Origin: Pseudomonas gozinkensis
GTDB taxonomy: Bacteria; Pseudomonadota; Gammaproteobacteria; Pseudomonadales; Pseudomonadaceae
Reading direction: 5' to 3'
DNA: 64,000 nucleotides
Assembly: GCF_014863585.1 (NCBI RefSeq)
Contig: NZ_CP062253.1
Coordinates: 1,018,501-1,082,500 of the forward strand
This document shows positions 1 through 8,297 of the stretch, in pieces. Made by a program: the position numbers and the translations under genes. Below the pieces are notes generated by a model that was given only the letters and a program-made list of their open reading frames with translations, was not told the DNA's origin and ran no database searches. The stretch's first letter is position 1, and every line of letters starts with the position of its first letter.

Positions 1-355
1 GCTGGAAACTCCAGACCACATCGTCGGCATTCATGTCGCGGGTCGGCTTGAAATATTCGGTGGTGTGAAACTTGACGCCTTTGCGCAGGTGGAACGTGTA
101 GGTCAGGCCGTCTTCGCTGATGTCCCAGGATTCGGCCAGCGCCGGAATCACTTCGGTGGTGCCGGGCTTGAAGTCCGCCAGACGGTTGAAGATGGTTTCG
201 GCCACCGCGTCGGCAGTGACTGCAGTCGTGTACTGGACCATATCGAAGCCTTCCGGGCTGGCTTCGGTGCAGACCACCAAGGGTTTGGCCGAGACGCCGA
301 CAGCGACACTCAGCAACGCAGCCGCGATGGCTGCACGTAGGGGAAGCATTTTCAT
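1..355 (-). CDS. Peptide ABC transporter substrate-binding protein, partial (C-terminus beyond window)
   Basis: This is the N-terminal 118 codons of a family-5 periplasmic binding protein that would deliver di- or oligopeptides to a DppBCDF-type ABC importer. The signal peptide is followed by the family motif [10 protein letters not shown] and by the blocks for FNRLADF and VKFHTT, closely matching the three complete paralogues upstream. The start at 355 is chosen because AGAGGG lies 6 bases before the ATG; a second in-frame ATG lies at 349. It follows the OprD-type porin on the same strand, with a terminator-like hairpin between. From memory P. aeruginosa has dppA4 after opdP and then dppBCDF, so the permease genes are expected just left of base 1. 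The substrate cannot be inferred. Confidence 0.93.
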   Translation of the reverse strand, partial: MKMLPLRAAIAAALLSVAVGVSAKPLVVCTEASPEGFDMVQYTTAVTADAVAETIFNRLADFKPGTTEVIPALAESWDISEDGLTYTFHLRKGVKFHTTEYFKPTRDMNADDVVWSFQ

Positions 356-383
356 CAAGAACCCTCTGCAATCGGTTGAAGAC

Positions 384-425
384 AAAAAGCCGAACGGCCA
401 ACTCGTCACTGAGTCAGCCGTCGGC
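384..425 (-). terminator. Intrinsic terminator-like hairpin after the OprD porin gene
   Basis: Read on the minus strand, GCCGACGGC (425-417) pairs with GCCGTTCGGC (398-389) with a single bulged base, and five T residues follow (388-384). It lies between the porin stop (434) and the next binding-protein start (355), so it should reduce read-through within the transport cluster. Confidence 0.6.
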
Positions 426-433
426 GTGCGGTT

Positions 434-1849
434 TTACAGGATGTTGAATGGAACGGTGGTCACCAGACGGAACTCGTTGATGCTGCCGTCAGCCTGGTTT
501 TCGCTCGCACGGTGCGCGGTGTAGGTTGCGCGAACGGTGGTGGCTTTCAGAGGACCGCTTTGTACGGCATAAGAGGCGCCGATGCCGTATTCGTAATGGT
601 GCTCGCCGTCCATCGACTGCACGCCATCGTAGCCGCCACCCTTGTAGTGAGTGCCGTCGATGCCCCAGCCGCGGGCCTGGTAGATGTTGAACTTCAGGCC
701 TGGCACGCCGTATTCGGCCATGTTCAGACCGTAGGCCACCTGGAAGGATTTCTCGTTCGGGCCGTTGAAGTCCGACAGCAGGGAGTTGGCCAGGTAGATG
801 CCGTTGGTTTCGTGCAGGTAGTCGAAGTACTCGTTACCGTTCACTTCCTGGTAGGAGAAGGTCAGGGTATGGGCCTGGTGAGTCAGGCCGAACGACAGGG
901 AGTAGGTGTCGTTGTCGATCTCACCCAGTTTTTTCTTACCTTCGTCCACGGTCTTGTAGTAGTTCAGACCGGTGGTCAGAGCCAGAACCGAGCTGTCACC
1001 CAGCACGTGGGTGGCGCCGAAGTAGTACTGGTTCCACAGGTCTTCGGCCTGGGTGCCCCACAGGCTGGTGGTCAGGCTGGCGAACGGCTGGTACGAAATG
1101 CCGCCGGTGTGAACGTGGTCGGCTTCGGCATCGATCGCGCCGTATTCGGAGCGAAACTTGCTCAGGCTTTCTTCGGTACGCGGCGAAACGCGGTCGAACG
1201 TGGCCAGATCGAAGGACAGGTTGTTCAGTTCTTCACTGTGGATCGCGAGACCTTCGAAGCTCGATGGCAGCGGACGGTTGCCGATCACGTCGACCTGCGG
1301 GCTGCTGAAGTTCATGCGGCCGGCGGTCAGGGTGGTGTTGGAGATGCGCGCCTTGACGTTGGCCAGGCCGACTTTGCTCCACTGGCCCTGGGCTTCGCCG
1401 CCTTCACGGGTCAGGGTACGGTTGTTGCCTGCGCCTGGACGGGTGCCCGGTGCGCCACCGTTGTTGGACGCCAGGTTCTCGCGGTCACGCTCCAGCGCGA
1501 TGGCGTTGTACGCCGCCACTTCGGTGCTGAAACCGACGGTGCCTTCGGTGAAGCCCGAGTTGTACTTGACGATGGTGCCTTGCACCCAGTTGATACGGCG
1601 GTCGGTCGGGGTGGCCACGCCATCCTTGCGATAGGTGAACTTGCCGCCGCGTTTCAGTTGTTCGTTGGCGTACCAGTTACGGGTCGAGCCACTGATCGAC
1701 TGACCTTCGAGGAAGCCGGTGGCTTCGGCCTGGGCGCTCTTTTCATTGACGGTCACCGGGGTGAACGCCTGGCTTTGGGTTTCCGCGTAAGCCGTGGCGG
1801 TGATGCTGCTGATGGCCAGGGCCAATATCGCGGTATTGCTCAGTTTCAT
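434..1849 (-). CDS. opdP: OprD-family outer-membrane porin (OpdP-like)
   Basis: Outer-membrane channel of the OprD family, which passes amino acids, peptides and other small solutes. The 471-residue length fits the family. A Sec signal peptide ends at TATAYA (about residue 22). The mature part shows the OprD pattern of alternating aromatic strands, including a TYRKDG segment near the N-terminus and a final strand ending FRLVTTVPFNIL. AAGGAGC lies just before the ATG. It sits among four peptide-binding-protein genes, the place opdP (PA4501) occupies in P. aeruginosa as I recall it, so uptake of dipeptides is the likely role. The symbol comes from position and family; OprD paralogues are numerous, so the exact substrate is unproven. 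Confidence 0.85.
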   Translation of the reverse strand: MKLSNTAILALAISSITATAYAETQSQAFTPVTVNEKSAQAEATGFLEGQSISGSTRNWYANEQLKRGGKFTYRKDGVATPTDRRINWVQGTIVKYNSGFTEGTVGFSTEVAAYNAIALERDRENLASNNGGAPGTRPGAGNNRTLTREGGEAQGQWSKVGLANVKARISNTTLTAGRMNFSSPQVDVIGNRPLPSSFEGLAIHSEELNNLSFDLATFDRVSPRTEESLSKFRSEYGAIDAEADHVHTGGISYQPFASLTTSLWGTQAEDLWNQYYFGATHVLGDSSVLALTTGLNYYKTVDEGKKKLGEIDNDTYSLSFGLTHQAHTLTFSYQEVNGNEYFDYLHETNGIYLANSLLSDFNGPNEKSFQVAYGLNMAEYGVPGLKFNIYQARGWGIDGTHYKGGGYDGVQSMDGEHHYEYGIGASYAVQSGPLKATTVRATYTAHRASENQADGSINEFRLVTTVPFNIL

Positions 1850-1978
1850 GGGTGAAGCTCCTTTACTTTCTTTTTATGCCGGCTTTTTTGGGTTGGCCGG
1901 TTATTGGTTTAGAACTCATTCACACATCGCAAACGTTTGCAAAAGGCCTGATTGGCGAATTTCGGCAAAGCGCTTGCG

Positions 1979-2001
1979 TGAGGGGGTAGACGGCCCCCTC
2001 A
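1979..2001. other. Hairpin between porin and binding-protein genes
   Basis: TGAGGGGG (1979-1986) and CCCCCTCA (1994-2001) form a perfect 8-bp stem with a 7-base loop, downstream of the gene that ends at 2027 on the minus strand. There is no T-run beside it on that strand, so it is more likely an mRNA-stabilising or weak attenuating stem than a classic terminator. Confidence 0.5.
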
Positions 2002-2026
2002 GCATTGCGGCTAATCGGTTTTTTGT

Positions 2027-3625
2027 TTAATCGATGCTGACACCCGAAAACACGTTGCGACCGAACGGGCTCACCTTGAACCCTTCGACTTTGGCGCTCA
2101 GCGGCTGGTTGACCGTCGAGTGAGCGACAGGCGTGATCGGCACTTGCTGCTTGAGCAGTTGCTGGGCCTGTTTGTAGAGCACGGTGCGCTGGTCGCGGTC
2201 GGTGACGACCTTGGCCTGCTTGATCAGCTTGTCGTAAGCCGGATCGCACCACATGGAATAGTTGTTGCCGCCGATCGCATCGCAGCTGTACAGCGTGCCC
2301 AGCCAGTTGTCCGGGTCACCGTTGTCACCGGTCCAGCCGATCAGGCTGATGTCGTGTTCGCCATTCTTGGTGCGCTTGATGTACTCGCCCCATTCGTAGC
2401 TGACGATCTTCACTTTCAGACCGATCTTGGCCCAGTCGGACTGGAGCATTTCGGCCATCAGTTTGGCGTTCGGGTTGTACGGACGTTGTACCGGCATTGC
2501 CCAGAGGGTGATCTCGGTGCCTTCCTTGACGCCGGCAGCCTTGAGCAGCTCTTTGGCTTTCTCCGGGTTGTAGGCGGCGTCTTTGATGGTGTCGTCGTAG
2601 GACCATTGGGTCGGCGGCATGGCATTGACGGCCAGTTGGCCGGCGCCTTGATAAACAGCGTTGAGAATTCCCTGTTTATTCACTGCCATGTCCAGCGCCT
2701 GGCGCACTTCAAGCTGGTCGAACGGCTTGTGGCGGACGTTGTAGGCGATATAACCGAGGTTGAAGCCCGGCTTCTCGATCAATTGCAGTTTCGGATCGTT
2801 CTTCAGCGCCGGCACATCGGCCGGGCGCGGGTGCAGGGTGATCTGGCATTCGCCGGCCTTGAGCTTCTGCACGCGCACCGAAGCGTCGGTATTGATCGCG
2901 AAAATCAGGTTCTTCAGCTTCACGCGGCTCGGATCCCAGTAGTGCGGGTTGCCGGTGTAACGGATGTTCGAGTCTTTCTGGTAGCTCTTGAATACGAACG
3001 GCCCGGTGCCGATCGGCTTCTGGTTGATGTCGCTCGGCTTGCCTTCGGCCAGCAGTTTGTCGGCGTATTCGGCAGACAGAATGGCGGCGAAGCTCATGGC
3101 GATGTTTTGGATGAACGCGGCGTCGACGCTGTTGAGCGTGAACTGCACGGTCAGCGGTCCGGTCTTCTCGACCTTGGCGATGTTCTTGTTGAGGCTCATC
3201 CCGTTGAAGTACGGGAATTCGGTTGGATAAGCCTTACGGAAAGGCTGTTGCGGATCGAGCATGCGGTTAAACGTGAACAGCACATCGTCGGCGTTGAAAT
3301 CGCGCGTAGGTTTGAAGTACGGCGTTGTATGAAATTTCACCCCTTCACGCAGGTGAAAGGTGTACTTGAGACCATCCTCGGAAATATCCCAGCTGGTTGC
3401 CAGGCCCGGTACGACATTGGTCGCGCCTTTTTCGAACTCGGCCAGTCGGTTGTACAGCGGTTCGGCGGCGTCGTTATCGGTCGCCGTCGTGTACTGCGCG
3501 GTATCGAAACCGGCCGGACTGCCTTCGGAGCAGAACACCAGACTGTTGCTGGCGGCGAAACTGGCGGACGTGGCGGCCAACAGGCCGGCGCCCAGCAATG
3601 CGGAAAAAACCAAGGTATGGCGCAT
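2027..3625 (-). CDS. dppA: Dipeptide ABC transporter substrate-binding protein (DppA paralogue)
   Basis: Periplasmic family-5 solute-binding protein of 532 residues that captures peptides for a DppBCDF-type importer. The signal peptide ends near TSASFA and is followed by the motif SLVFCSEGSPAGFD; family blocks FHTTPYFKPTRDFNADDVLF and NGDPDNWLGTLYSCD are present. The start at 3625 is preferred over an ATG ten codons earlier because GAGGGA lies 7 bases before it and the signal peptide then has normal length. It is one of four paralogues in tandem, separated from the porin by 177 bases. Each paralogue in P. aeruginosa is reported to have a different peptide preference; the specificity of this copy cannot be read from the sequence. 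Confidence 0.93.
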   Translation of the reverse strand: MRHTLVFSALLGAGLLAATSASFAASNSLVFCSEGSPAGFDTAQYTTATDNDAAEPLYNRLAEFEKGATNVVPGLATSWDISEDGLKYTFHLREGVKFHTTPYFKPTRDFNADDVLFTFNRMLDPQQPFRKAYPTEFPYFNGMSLNKNIAKVEKTGPLTVQFTLNSVDAAFIQNIAMSFAAILSAEYADKLLAEGKPSDINQKPIGTGPFVFKSYQKDSNIRYTGNPHYWDPSRVKLKNLIFAINTDASVRVQKLKAGECQITLHPRPADVPALKNDPKLQLIEKPGFNLGYIAYNVRHKPFDQLEVRQALDMAVNKQGILNAVYQGAGQLAVNAMPPTQWSYDDTIKDAAYNPEKAKELLKAAGVKEGTEITLWAMPVQRPYNPNAKLMAEMLQSDWAKIGLKVKIVSYEWGEYIKRTKNGEHDISLIGWTGDNGDPDNWLGTLYSCDAIGGNNYSMWCDPAYDKLIKQAKVVTDRDQRTVLYKQAQQLLKQQVPITPVAHSTVNQPLSAKVEGFKVSPFGRNVFSGVSID

Positions 3626-3883
3626 GACGCTCCCTCTTTTTTTAGTGTTTTTCAATGCGCCGCGTTCCCGTCCAGGGACGTTGTGGCTGCATCGAGCTCA
3701 AACCGAAACGAACAGCAAAACCGAAAGCCCGCGCCGTCACTGGTCAGAACCCGACGGTAGGGGCCGTGGGTCTGGCAGTAAATGCGCAGAGTCCTAAAGA
3801 CTCGTAGGAAAAGGCGACACGTCCTAAACCATCCCGGTCAGACGGGCTGGAAAAGGTTGTAGGCAAATTCCTAACTTCTCGGC

Positions 3884-3919
3884 AAAAAAACAGCGGCGAC
3901 GCTGAAAACGTCGCCGCTG
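3884..3919 (-). terminator. Intrinsic terminator after second complete DppA paralogue
   Basis: On the minus strand CAGCGGCGACG (3919-3909) pairs perfectly with CGTCGCCGCTG (3901-3891) around a 7-base loop, followed by seven T residues (3890-3884). It sits 7 bases beyond the stop of the gene ending at 3926, so this gene can be transcribed and terminated separately from the next paralogue. Confidence 0.9.
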
Positions 3920-3925
3920 CCTCTT

Positions 3926-5551
3926 TTATTTGCTGACGCTGACGCCGTAGAAGGAGTTCAAGCCGAATGGGCTGATCTTGAAGTCCTGCACGTTGGCGCG
4001 CATGGGTTGATACACCGTCGAGTGAGCGATAGGTGTCATGGGGACTGCATCTTTGAGGACGTGCTGCGCCTCTTTGTAGAGTTCGGTGCGCTTGGCCTGA
4101 TCAGTGGTGCGCTTGGCTTCTTTCACGAGGCCGTCGAATTTCTTGTCGCACCATTTGGAGAAGTTGTTGCCACTCAGGGAGTCGCAACCAAACAACACGT
4201 TGAGCCAGTTGTCCGGATCACCATTGTCACCGCTCCAGCCGATCAGCATGCCCTGGTTCTCGCCACCCTTGGAGCGCTTGATGTACTCGCCCCACTCGTA
4301 GCTCTGAATCTTCACTTTCAGGCCGATCTTCGCCCAGTCGGACTGAAGCATCTCGGCCATCAGCTTGGCGTTCGGGTTGTACGGACGCTGAACCGGCATC
4401 GCCCACAGGACGATTTCGGTACCTTCCTTGACGCCGGCTTCCTTGAGCAGCTCTTTGGCTTTCTCAGGATCGTACTTGGCGTCCTTGATGGTGGTGTCGT
4501 AGGACCACTGGGTCGGTGGCATGGCGTTGACGGCCAGTTGGCCTGCGCCCTGGTAAACCGAGTCGATGATCTGTGGCTTGTTCACAGCCATGTCCAGTGC
4601 CTGGCGAACGCGCAGGTCGGCCAGCGGGTTTTTCTCGTCGCTGCCCTTGACCTTGTCCATCACGTTGTAGGCGATGTAACCCAGGTTGAAGCCGGCCTGG
4701 TCAGGCATCTTCAGCGTTTTGTCTTCTTTCAGCGCTTTCAGATCAGCCGGACGCGGGAACAGAGTGACCTGGCACTCGTTCTTTTTCAGCTTCTGGATAC
4801 GTACCGACGGGTCGGTGGTGATGGCGAAGATCAGGTTGTCGATCTTCACGTCTTCAGGCTTCCAGTAGTCCTTGTTCCCGGTGTAGCGGATGTTGGAATC
4901 TTTCTGGTAGCTCTTGAACACGAACGGGCCAGTGCCGATCGGCTTCTGGTTGATGTCGGCAGCCTTGCCTTCCTTCAGCAGTTGCGCTGCGTATTCGGCT
5001 GACTGGATCGAAGCGAAGCTCATGGCCATGTTCTGGATGAACGCGGCGTCGACTTCTTTCAGAGTGAACTTGACGGTGTGGTCGTCGACTTTATCGATCT
5101 TGGTGATGTTGGTGTCCATCCCCATGTCGGTGAAGTACGGGAATTCGGTCGGGTATGCCTTACGGAACGGGTCATCCTTGTTGATCATGCGATTGAAGGT
5201 GAACAGCACGTCGTCGGCGTTGAACTCACGAGTCGGCTTGAAATACGGGGTAGTGTGGAACTTGACGCCTTCACGCAGGTGGAAGGTGTAAGTCAGGCCG
5301 TCATCCGAGATGTCCCACTTGGTCGCCAGCCCAGGAATCACGGCGGTACCGCCACGCTCGAACTGGGTCAGACGGTTGAACATGGTTTCGGCTGAGGCGT
5401 CGAAGTCGGTTCCGGTGGTGTATTGGCCTGGATCGAAACCGGCCGGGCTGCCTTCGGAGCAGAACACCAGGTTAGTCGCAGCGGTGGCGAAAGGTGCGGA
5501 GGCTAACAAGCCTGCGCCGACTAAAAACGGAATGACCGCGTGTTTAAGCAT
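3926..5551 (-). CDS. dppA: Dipeptide ABC transporter substrate-binding protein (DppA paralogue)
   Basis: A 541-residue periplasmic family-5 peptide-binding protein with a signal peptide ending about APFATA and the motif LVFCSEGSPAGFD. It keeps the same blocks as its neighbours but carries a short insertion (MDKVKGSDEKNPLADL) before RVRQALDMAVNK. The start at 5551 has GAGG 6 bases upstream; an ATG eight codons earlier has no comparable ribosome site. A strong terminator follows the stop and about 260 bases of non-coding DNA separate it from the gene upstream, so it is probably its own transcription unit. Peptide import is well supported by family membership; individual specificity is unknown. 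Confidence 0.93.
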   Translation of the reverse strand: MLKHAVIPFLVGAGLLASAPFATAATNLVFCSEGSPAGFDPGQYTTGTDFDASAETMFNRLTQFERGGTAVIPGLATKWDISDDGLTYTFHLREGVKFHTTPYFKPTREFNADDVLFTFNRMINKDDPFRKAYPTEFPYFTDMGMDTNITKIDKVDDHTVKFTLKEVDAAFIQNMAMSFASIQSAEYAAQLLKEGKAADINQKPIGTGPFVFKSYQKDSNIRYTGNKDYWKPEDVKIDNLIFAITTDPSVRIQKLKKNECQVTLFPRPADLKALKEDKTLKMPDQAGFNLGYIAYNVMDKVKGSDEKNPLADLRVRQALDMAVNKPQIIDSVYQGAGQLAVNAMPPTQWSYDTTIKDAKYDPEKAKELLKEAGVKEGTEIVLWAMPVQRPYNPNAKLMAEMLQSDWAKIGLKVKIQSYEWGEYIKRSKGGENQGMLIGWSGDNGDPDNWLNVLFGCDSLSGNNFSKWCDKKFDGLVKEAKRTTDQAKRTELYKEAQHVLKDAVPMTPIAHSTVYQPMRANVQDFKISPFGLNSFYGVSVSK

Positions 5552-5811
5552 GTTGGCCTCATGATTTGTTGTCATTTTTTAGTAGTGAGGTACGACCTCG
5601 TGAGTCGTGCCTGCGGATACTTATGCAGGGCCCATACCCAATGCAAGATCCAGAGCGCTCGGCGGCGTCAAAGCGTGGCACGAACGTACCTTAATGTCGC
5701 ATCCGTATAACTTCTGACGCATTTGACCGTTTGCGGCCGGTTTTTACGGTGCAAATGAAGCCCCAAAACGGTGCGCTGGTCACGATGTGCGCGCCGGATT
5801 GGGGCCGGGTG

Positions 5812-7413
5812 TTACTTATTTATACCCACGCCATAGAAGGGGGTTAGACCGAACGGACTGATCTTGAAGTCGGTGACTTCCTTGCGCAGCGGCTGGAACA
5901 CCGTGGAGTTGGCGATCGGCGTGATCGGCACCTGCTGTTTCAGGATCAGTTGCGCCTGTTGATACAGTTTTACCCGTTGCGATTTATCCGTGGACACCTT
6001 GGCCTGTTGCACCAGCTTGTCGTAGGCCGGATCGCACCATTTGGCGTAGTTGCTGCCTTTTACCGCCGCGCAGCTGTAAAGCACGCCCAGCCAGTTGTCC
6101 GGGTCGCCGTTGTCACCGGTCCAGCCATAGATCATCGCGTCGTGCTCGCCGTTCTTGGCGCGCTTGATGTACTCGCCCCATTCGTAACTGACGATGTTGG
6201 CCTTGATACCGATCTTCTCCCAATCCTGCTGGATCATCTGTGCCGACATCCGCGCATTCGGGTTCGAGGCGCGCTGCACGGTCATGGCCCACAGGTTGAT
6301 GGTTGTACCGGGTGCAACCCCGGCTTCCTTGAGTAGCGCCCTGGCTTTTACGGGGTCGTGTGGCGCGTCTTTAATGTTCGGATCGAACGACCATTGCGCT
6401 GGCGGCAAGGCGTTCTGCGCCAACTGCCCGGCACTCTGGTAAACCGCTTTGATAATCGCCGGTTTGTCGATGGCCATGTCCAGGGCCTGGCGCACTTTGA
6501 GCTGATCCAGCGGCGGGTGAGTGGTGTTGTAGGCGAGGAAGCCGAGGTTGAAACCGGCTTGCTTCAACACCCGCAGATTCGGGTCTTTTTCCATCACTTC
6601 GATGTCGGCCGGGCGGGGGTAGCCGCTGACCTGGCATTCGCCGGTCTTGAGCTTTTGCAGGCGTACGGCGGCGTCCGGGGTGATCGAGAACACCAGGTTA
6701 TCGAGCTTCACGTCCTCGGGCCTCCAGTAGTCCTTGTTCGCCACGTAGCGGATCTGCGCATCCTTCTGGTAGCGCTTGAACACGAACGGGCCGGTACCGA
6801 CCGGTTTCTGGTTGAGGTCGGCGGCGTGGCCTTCCTTCAGCAGTTGGGCGCCGTATTCGGCCGATTGCACCGAGGCGAAGCTCATGGCGAGGTTTTGCAC
6901 GAAGGCGGCGTCGACGTTGTTCAGGTTGAAGCGCACGGTGTTTTCGTCGAGCTTTTCCACGGACCTGATCGTGGTGTTCAGGCCCATGTCGTTGAAGTAC
7001 GGGGATTCGGCGGGGTAGGCCTTGCGAAAGGTGTTGTCCGGGTCGAGCAGGCGCTGGAAGGTGAACAGCACGTCGTCGGCGTTGAAGGTGCGGGTTGGGG
7101 TGAAGTAGTCGGTGGTGTGGAATTTTACGTTCTGGCGCAGGTGGAAGGTGTATTGGAGGCCGTCCGGGCTTACGTCCCAATTGGTCGCCAGGCCGGGTTC
7201 GACTTCGGTGCCGCCGCGTTTGAATTGGGTGAGGCGGTTGAAGACGGTTTCGGCGGAGGCGTCGAAGTCGGTGCCGCTGGTGTATTGGCTGGGGTCGAAG
7301 CCGGCGGGGCTGGCTTCGGAACAGTAGACCAAGGTCGTTGCTGCGTTTGCGAGTGGGGTTATGGCGGTCAGGGCCAGGGTGATCAAGAGTGGTTTGAGGG
7401 TGGATCTTTGCAT
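5812..7413 (-). CDS. dppA: Dipeptide ABC transporter substrate-binding protein (DppA paralogue, first of the cluster)
   Basis: A 533-residue periplasmic family-5 peptide-binding protein. The signal peptide (MQRSTLKPLLITLALTAI to PLANA) precedes TTLVYCSEASPAGFD, and the C-terminal half keeps NGDPDNWLGVLYSC. The reading frame is open for another 115 codons upstream, but that part runs through a repeated non-coding element and looks nothing like the family, so the start at 7413 is chosen even though its ribosome site (GGGCC) is weak. It is more diverged from the other two complete copies than they are from each other. It lies next to roxSR as dppA1 does in P. aeruginosa, again from memory. Confidence 0.92.
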   Translation of the reverse strand: MQRSTLKPLLITLALTAITPLANAATTLVYCSEASPAGFDPSQYTSGTDFDASAETVFNRLTQFKRGGTEVEPGLATNWDVSPDGLQYTFHLRQNVKFHTTDYFTPTRTFNADDVLFTFQRLLDPDNTFRKAYPAESPYFNDMGLNTTIRSVEKLDENTVRFNLNNVDAAFVQNLAMSFASVQSAEYGAQLLKEGHAADLNQKPVGTGPFVFKRYQKDAQIRYVANKDYWRPEDVKLDNLVFSITPDAAVRLQKLKTGECQVSGYPRPADIEVMEKDPNLRVLKQAGFNLGFLAYNTTHPPLDQLKVRQALDMAIDKPAIIKAVYQSAGQLAQNALPPAQWSFDPNIKDAPHDPVKARALLKEAGVAPGTTINLWAMTVQRASNPNARMSAQMIQQDWEKIGIKANIVSYEWGEYIKRAKNGEHDAMIYGWTGDNGDPDNWLGVLYSCAAVKGSNYAKWCDPAYDKLVQQAKVSTDKSQRVKLYQQAQLILKQQVPITPIANSTVFQPLRKEVTDFKISPFGLTPFYGVGINK

Positions 7414-7576
7414 GTCTGGCCCGTGGGTCTGGAGGTGGTTGTTCCTTGAGGTTAGCGGGGATTTGGGGGTGTTCGGAAATATCGTTTTTTGAGGGGATGC
7501 GTCTATCTCGGTATATCTGGGGGGATTGTGTACATATCCGTTGCTGCGGTAACGGCTTCTTATGGTTCCGCTTTTA

Positions 7577-7806
7577 CAGCGGGTCACTTTGGCAAACGCC
7601 CCAAAGTAACCAAAGGTCTTGGGCCCCGGCGTTCGGCCCCTCGCTGGGGCTCGGGGTTCCTTCGTTCCGGGATTCATCCGGGGGCATCGCCTACGGTTTG
7701 CTTCGCTGCACCTCCTCTCGATGTGTTTGGCTTCGCCAAACGGTCGCTGCGCTCCCACCCCCGGATGAATCCCTCCACTCAGCCTGCCGATGGGGCCAAA
7801 AGATCA
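7577..7806. repeat. Large imperfectly palindromic non-coding element
   Basis: This GC-rich stretch contains a perfect 16-bp inverted repeat, GGGATTCATCCGGGGG (7669-7684) and CCCCCGGATGAATCCC (7758-7773). Inside it lies a second hairpin, GTTTGGC (7725-7731) with GCCAAAC (7735-7741). An ACTTTGG/CCAAAGT stem lies near 7586-7609. All reading frames through it give low-complexity Arg/Ser/Pro-rich products without family features. I recall similar blocks scattered in P. fluorescens genomes and treat it as a dispersed repeat, but copy number cannot be seen here. Confidence 0.6.
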
Positions 7807-7847
7807 AGAGCTTCACTCGAGCTAACGCTCATCGTGTTGAGTGGTGG

Positions 7848-7896
7848 GAAGCAGAAAAGCGGAAAGTGGAAAGCAGAAGGTAGAAAGCAGAAAGCA
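7848..7896. repeat. Polypurine tract with AAAGCAGAA direct repeats
   Basis: About 50 bases are almost purely A and G on the plus strand, with GAAAGCAGAA-like units repeated several times between the large palindrome and the next hairpin. No coding or regulatory role is visible. Confidence 0.45.
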
Positions 7897-7910
7897 ACTG
7901 CGGACTGCTT

Positions 7911-7961
7911 GATCGTTCCCACGCTCCGCGTGGGAATGCAGCCCGGGACGCTCCGCGTTCC
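7911..7961. repeat. Short Pseudomonas-type palindromic repeat
   Basis: The sequence holds a perfect hairpin, TTCCCACGC (7916-7924) and GCGTGGGAA (7928-7936), followed by GGACGCTCCGCGTTCC. Sequences of this kind are very common intergenic repeats in Pseudomonas and are often mis-annotated as tiny DUF1534-like proteins (reading ...IVPTLRVGM...). That statement is from memory. Confidence 0.6.
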
Positions 7962-8130
7962 ATTTTCGAATGTTTAAAGATGTGTGGAATTCACCGAACA
8001 TTCCCACGAGGTTTTCAGGTTGTCCGTCGGAAGCACGCTCTCTAGTCTTTGGTTGTCGCAGAAAACTCTGTGATTGGGTGTGAGAACCCAGGCAAGCGAG
8101 TGTTATTCAAACGTCAGTCCGACCATAATT

Positions 8131-8273
8131 GCCGCCAGCATTCCTGCTGCCTGTAATTGATTTATGGCGGCTGTGTGCGGGCAGACTTCGGTCTGGCCGG
8201 AATCTCCTTGCCCGGTTTCTCACCCCGCACATAGCTGCCACCTCTTCGCCGCGTGAGAACGGCATTTGGTGGC
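8131..8273 (+). ncRNA. Structured 5' leader (candidate cis-regulatory RNA) of the DUF6124-type gene
   Basis: Several exact complementary pairs fold into consecutive stems ending just before the ribosome site of the gene at 8298. P1 is GCCGCCA (8131-8137) with TGGCGGC (8165-8171). P2 is TGTGCGGG (8174-8181) with CCCGCACA (8224-8231). It encloses CAGAC-TTCG-GTCTG (8182-8195), a UUCG tetraloop hairpin, and CCGG/CCGG (8197-8200, 8212-8215). P3 is GCCACC (8237-8242) with GGTGGC (8268-8273), enclosing GCCG/CGGC (8248-8251, 8260-8263). The pairs are non-crossing and mutually compatible. Function is unknown. Confidence 0.5.
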
Positions 8274-8297
8274 TTCAAGTCAGCAAGGAGTTAATCA

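Noticed and set aside
512..1855. A 447-codon plus-strand frame opposite the OprD porin
   Set aside because: The minus-strand frame has a signal peptide, ribosome site and OprD strand pattern; the plus-strand frame is its shadow.
3626..3883. A gene between two DppA paralogues
   Set aside because: Short frames here have no ribosome sites or family features; only the terminator at 3884-3919 is supported.
7414..7758. N-terminal extension of the first DppA paralogue by 115 residues
   Set aside because: The extension translates the palindromic repeat and basic low-complexity sequence, and would bury the signal peptide that begins at 7413.
7446..7977. Overlapping plus-strand frames of 145 and 162 codons in the repeat region
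   Set aside because: They run through palindromic repeats, lack ribosome sites and give Arg/Ser/Pro-rich products often mis-annotated in Pseudomonas.
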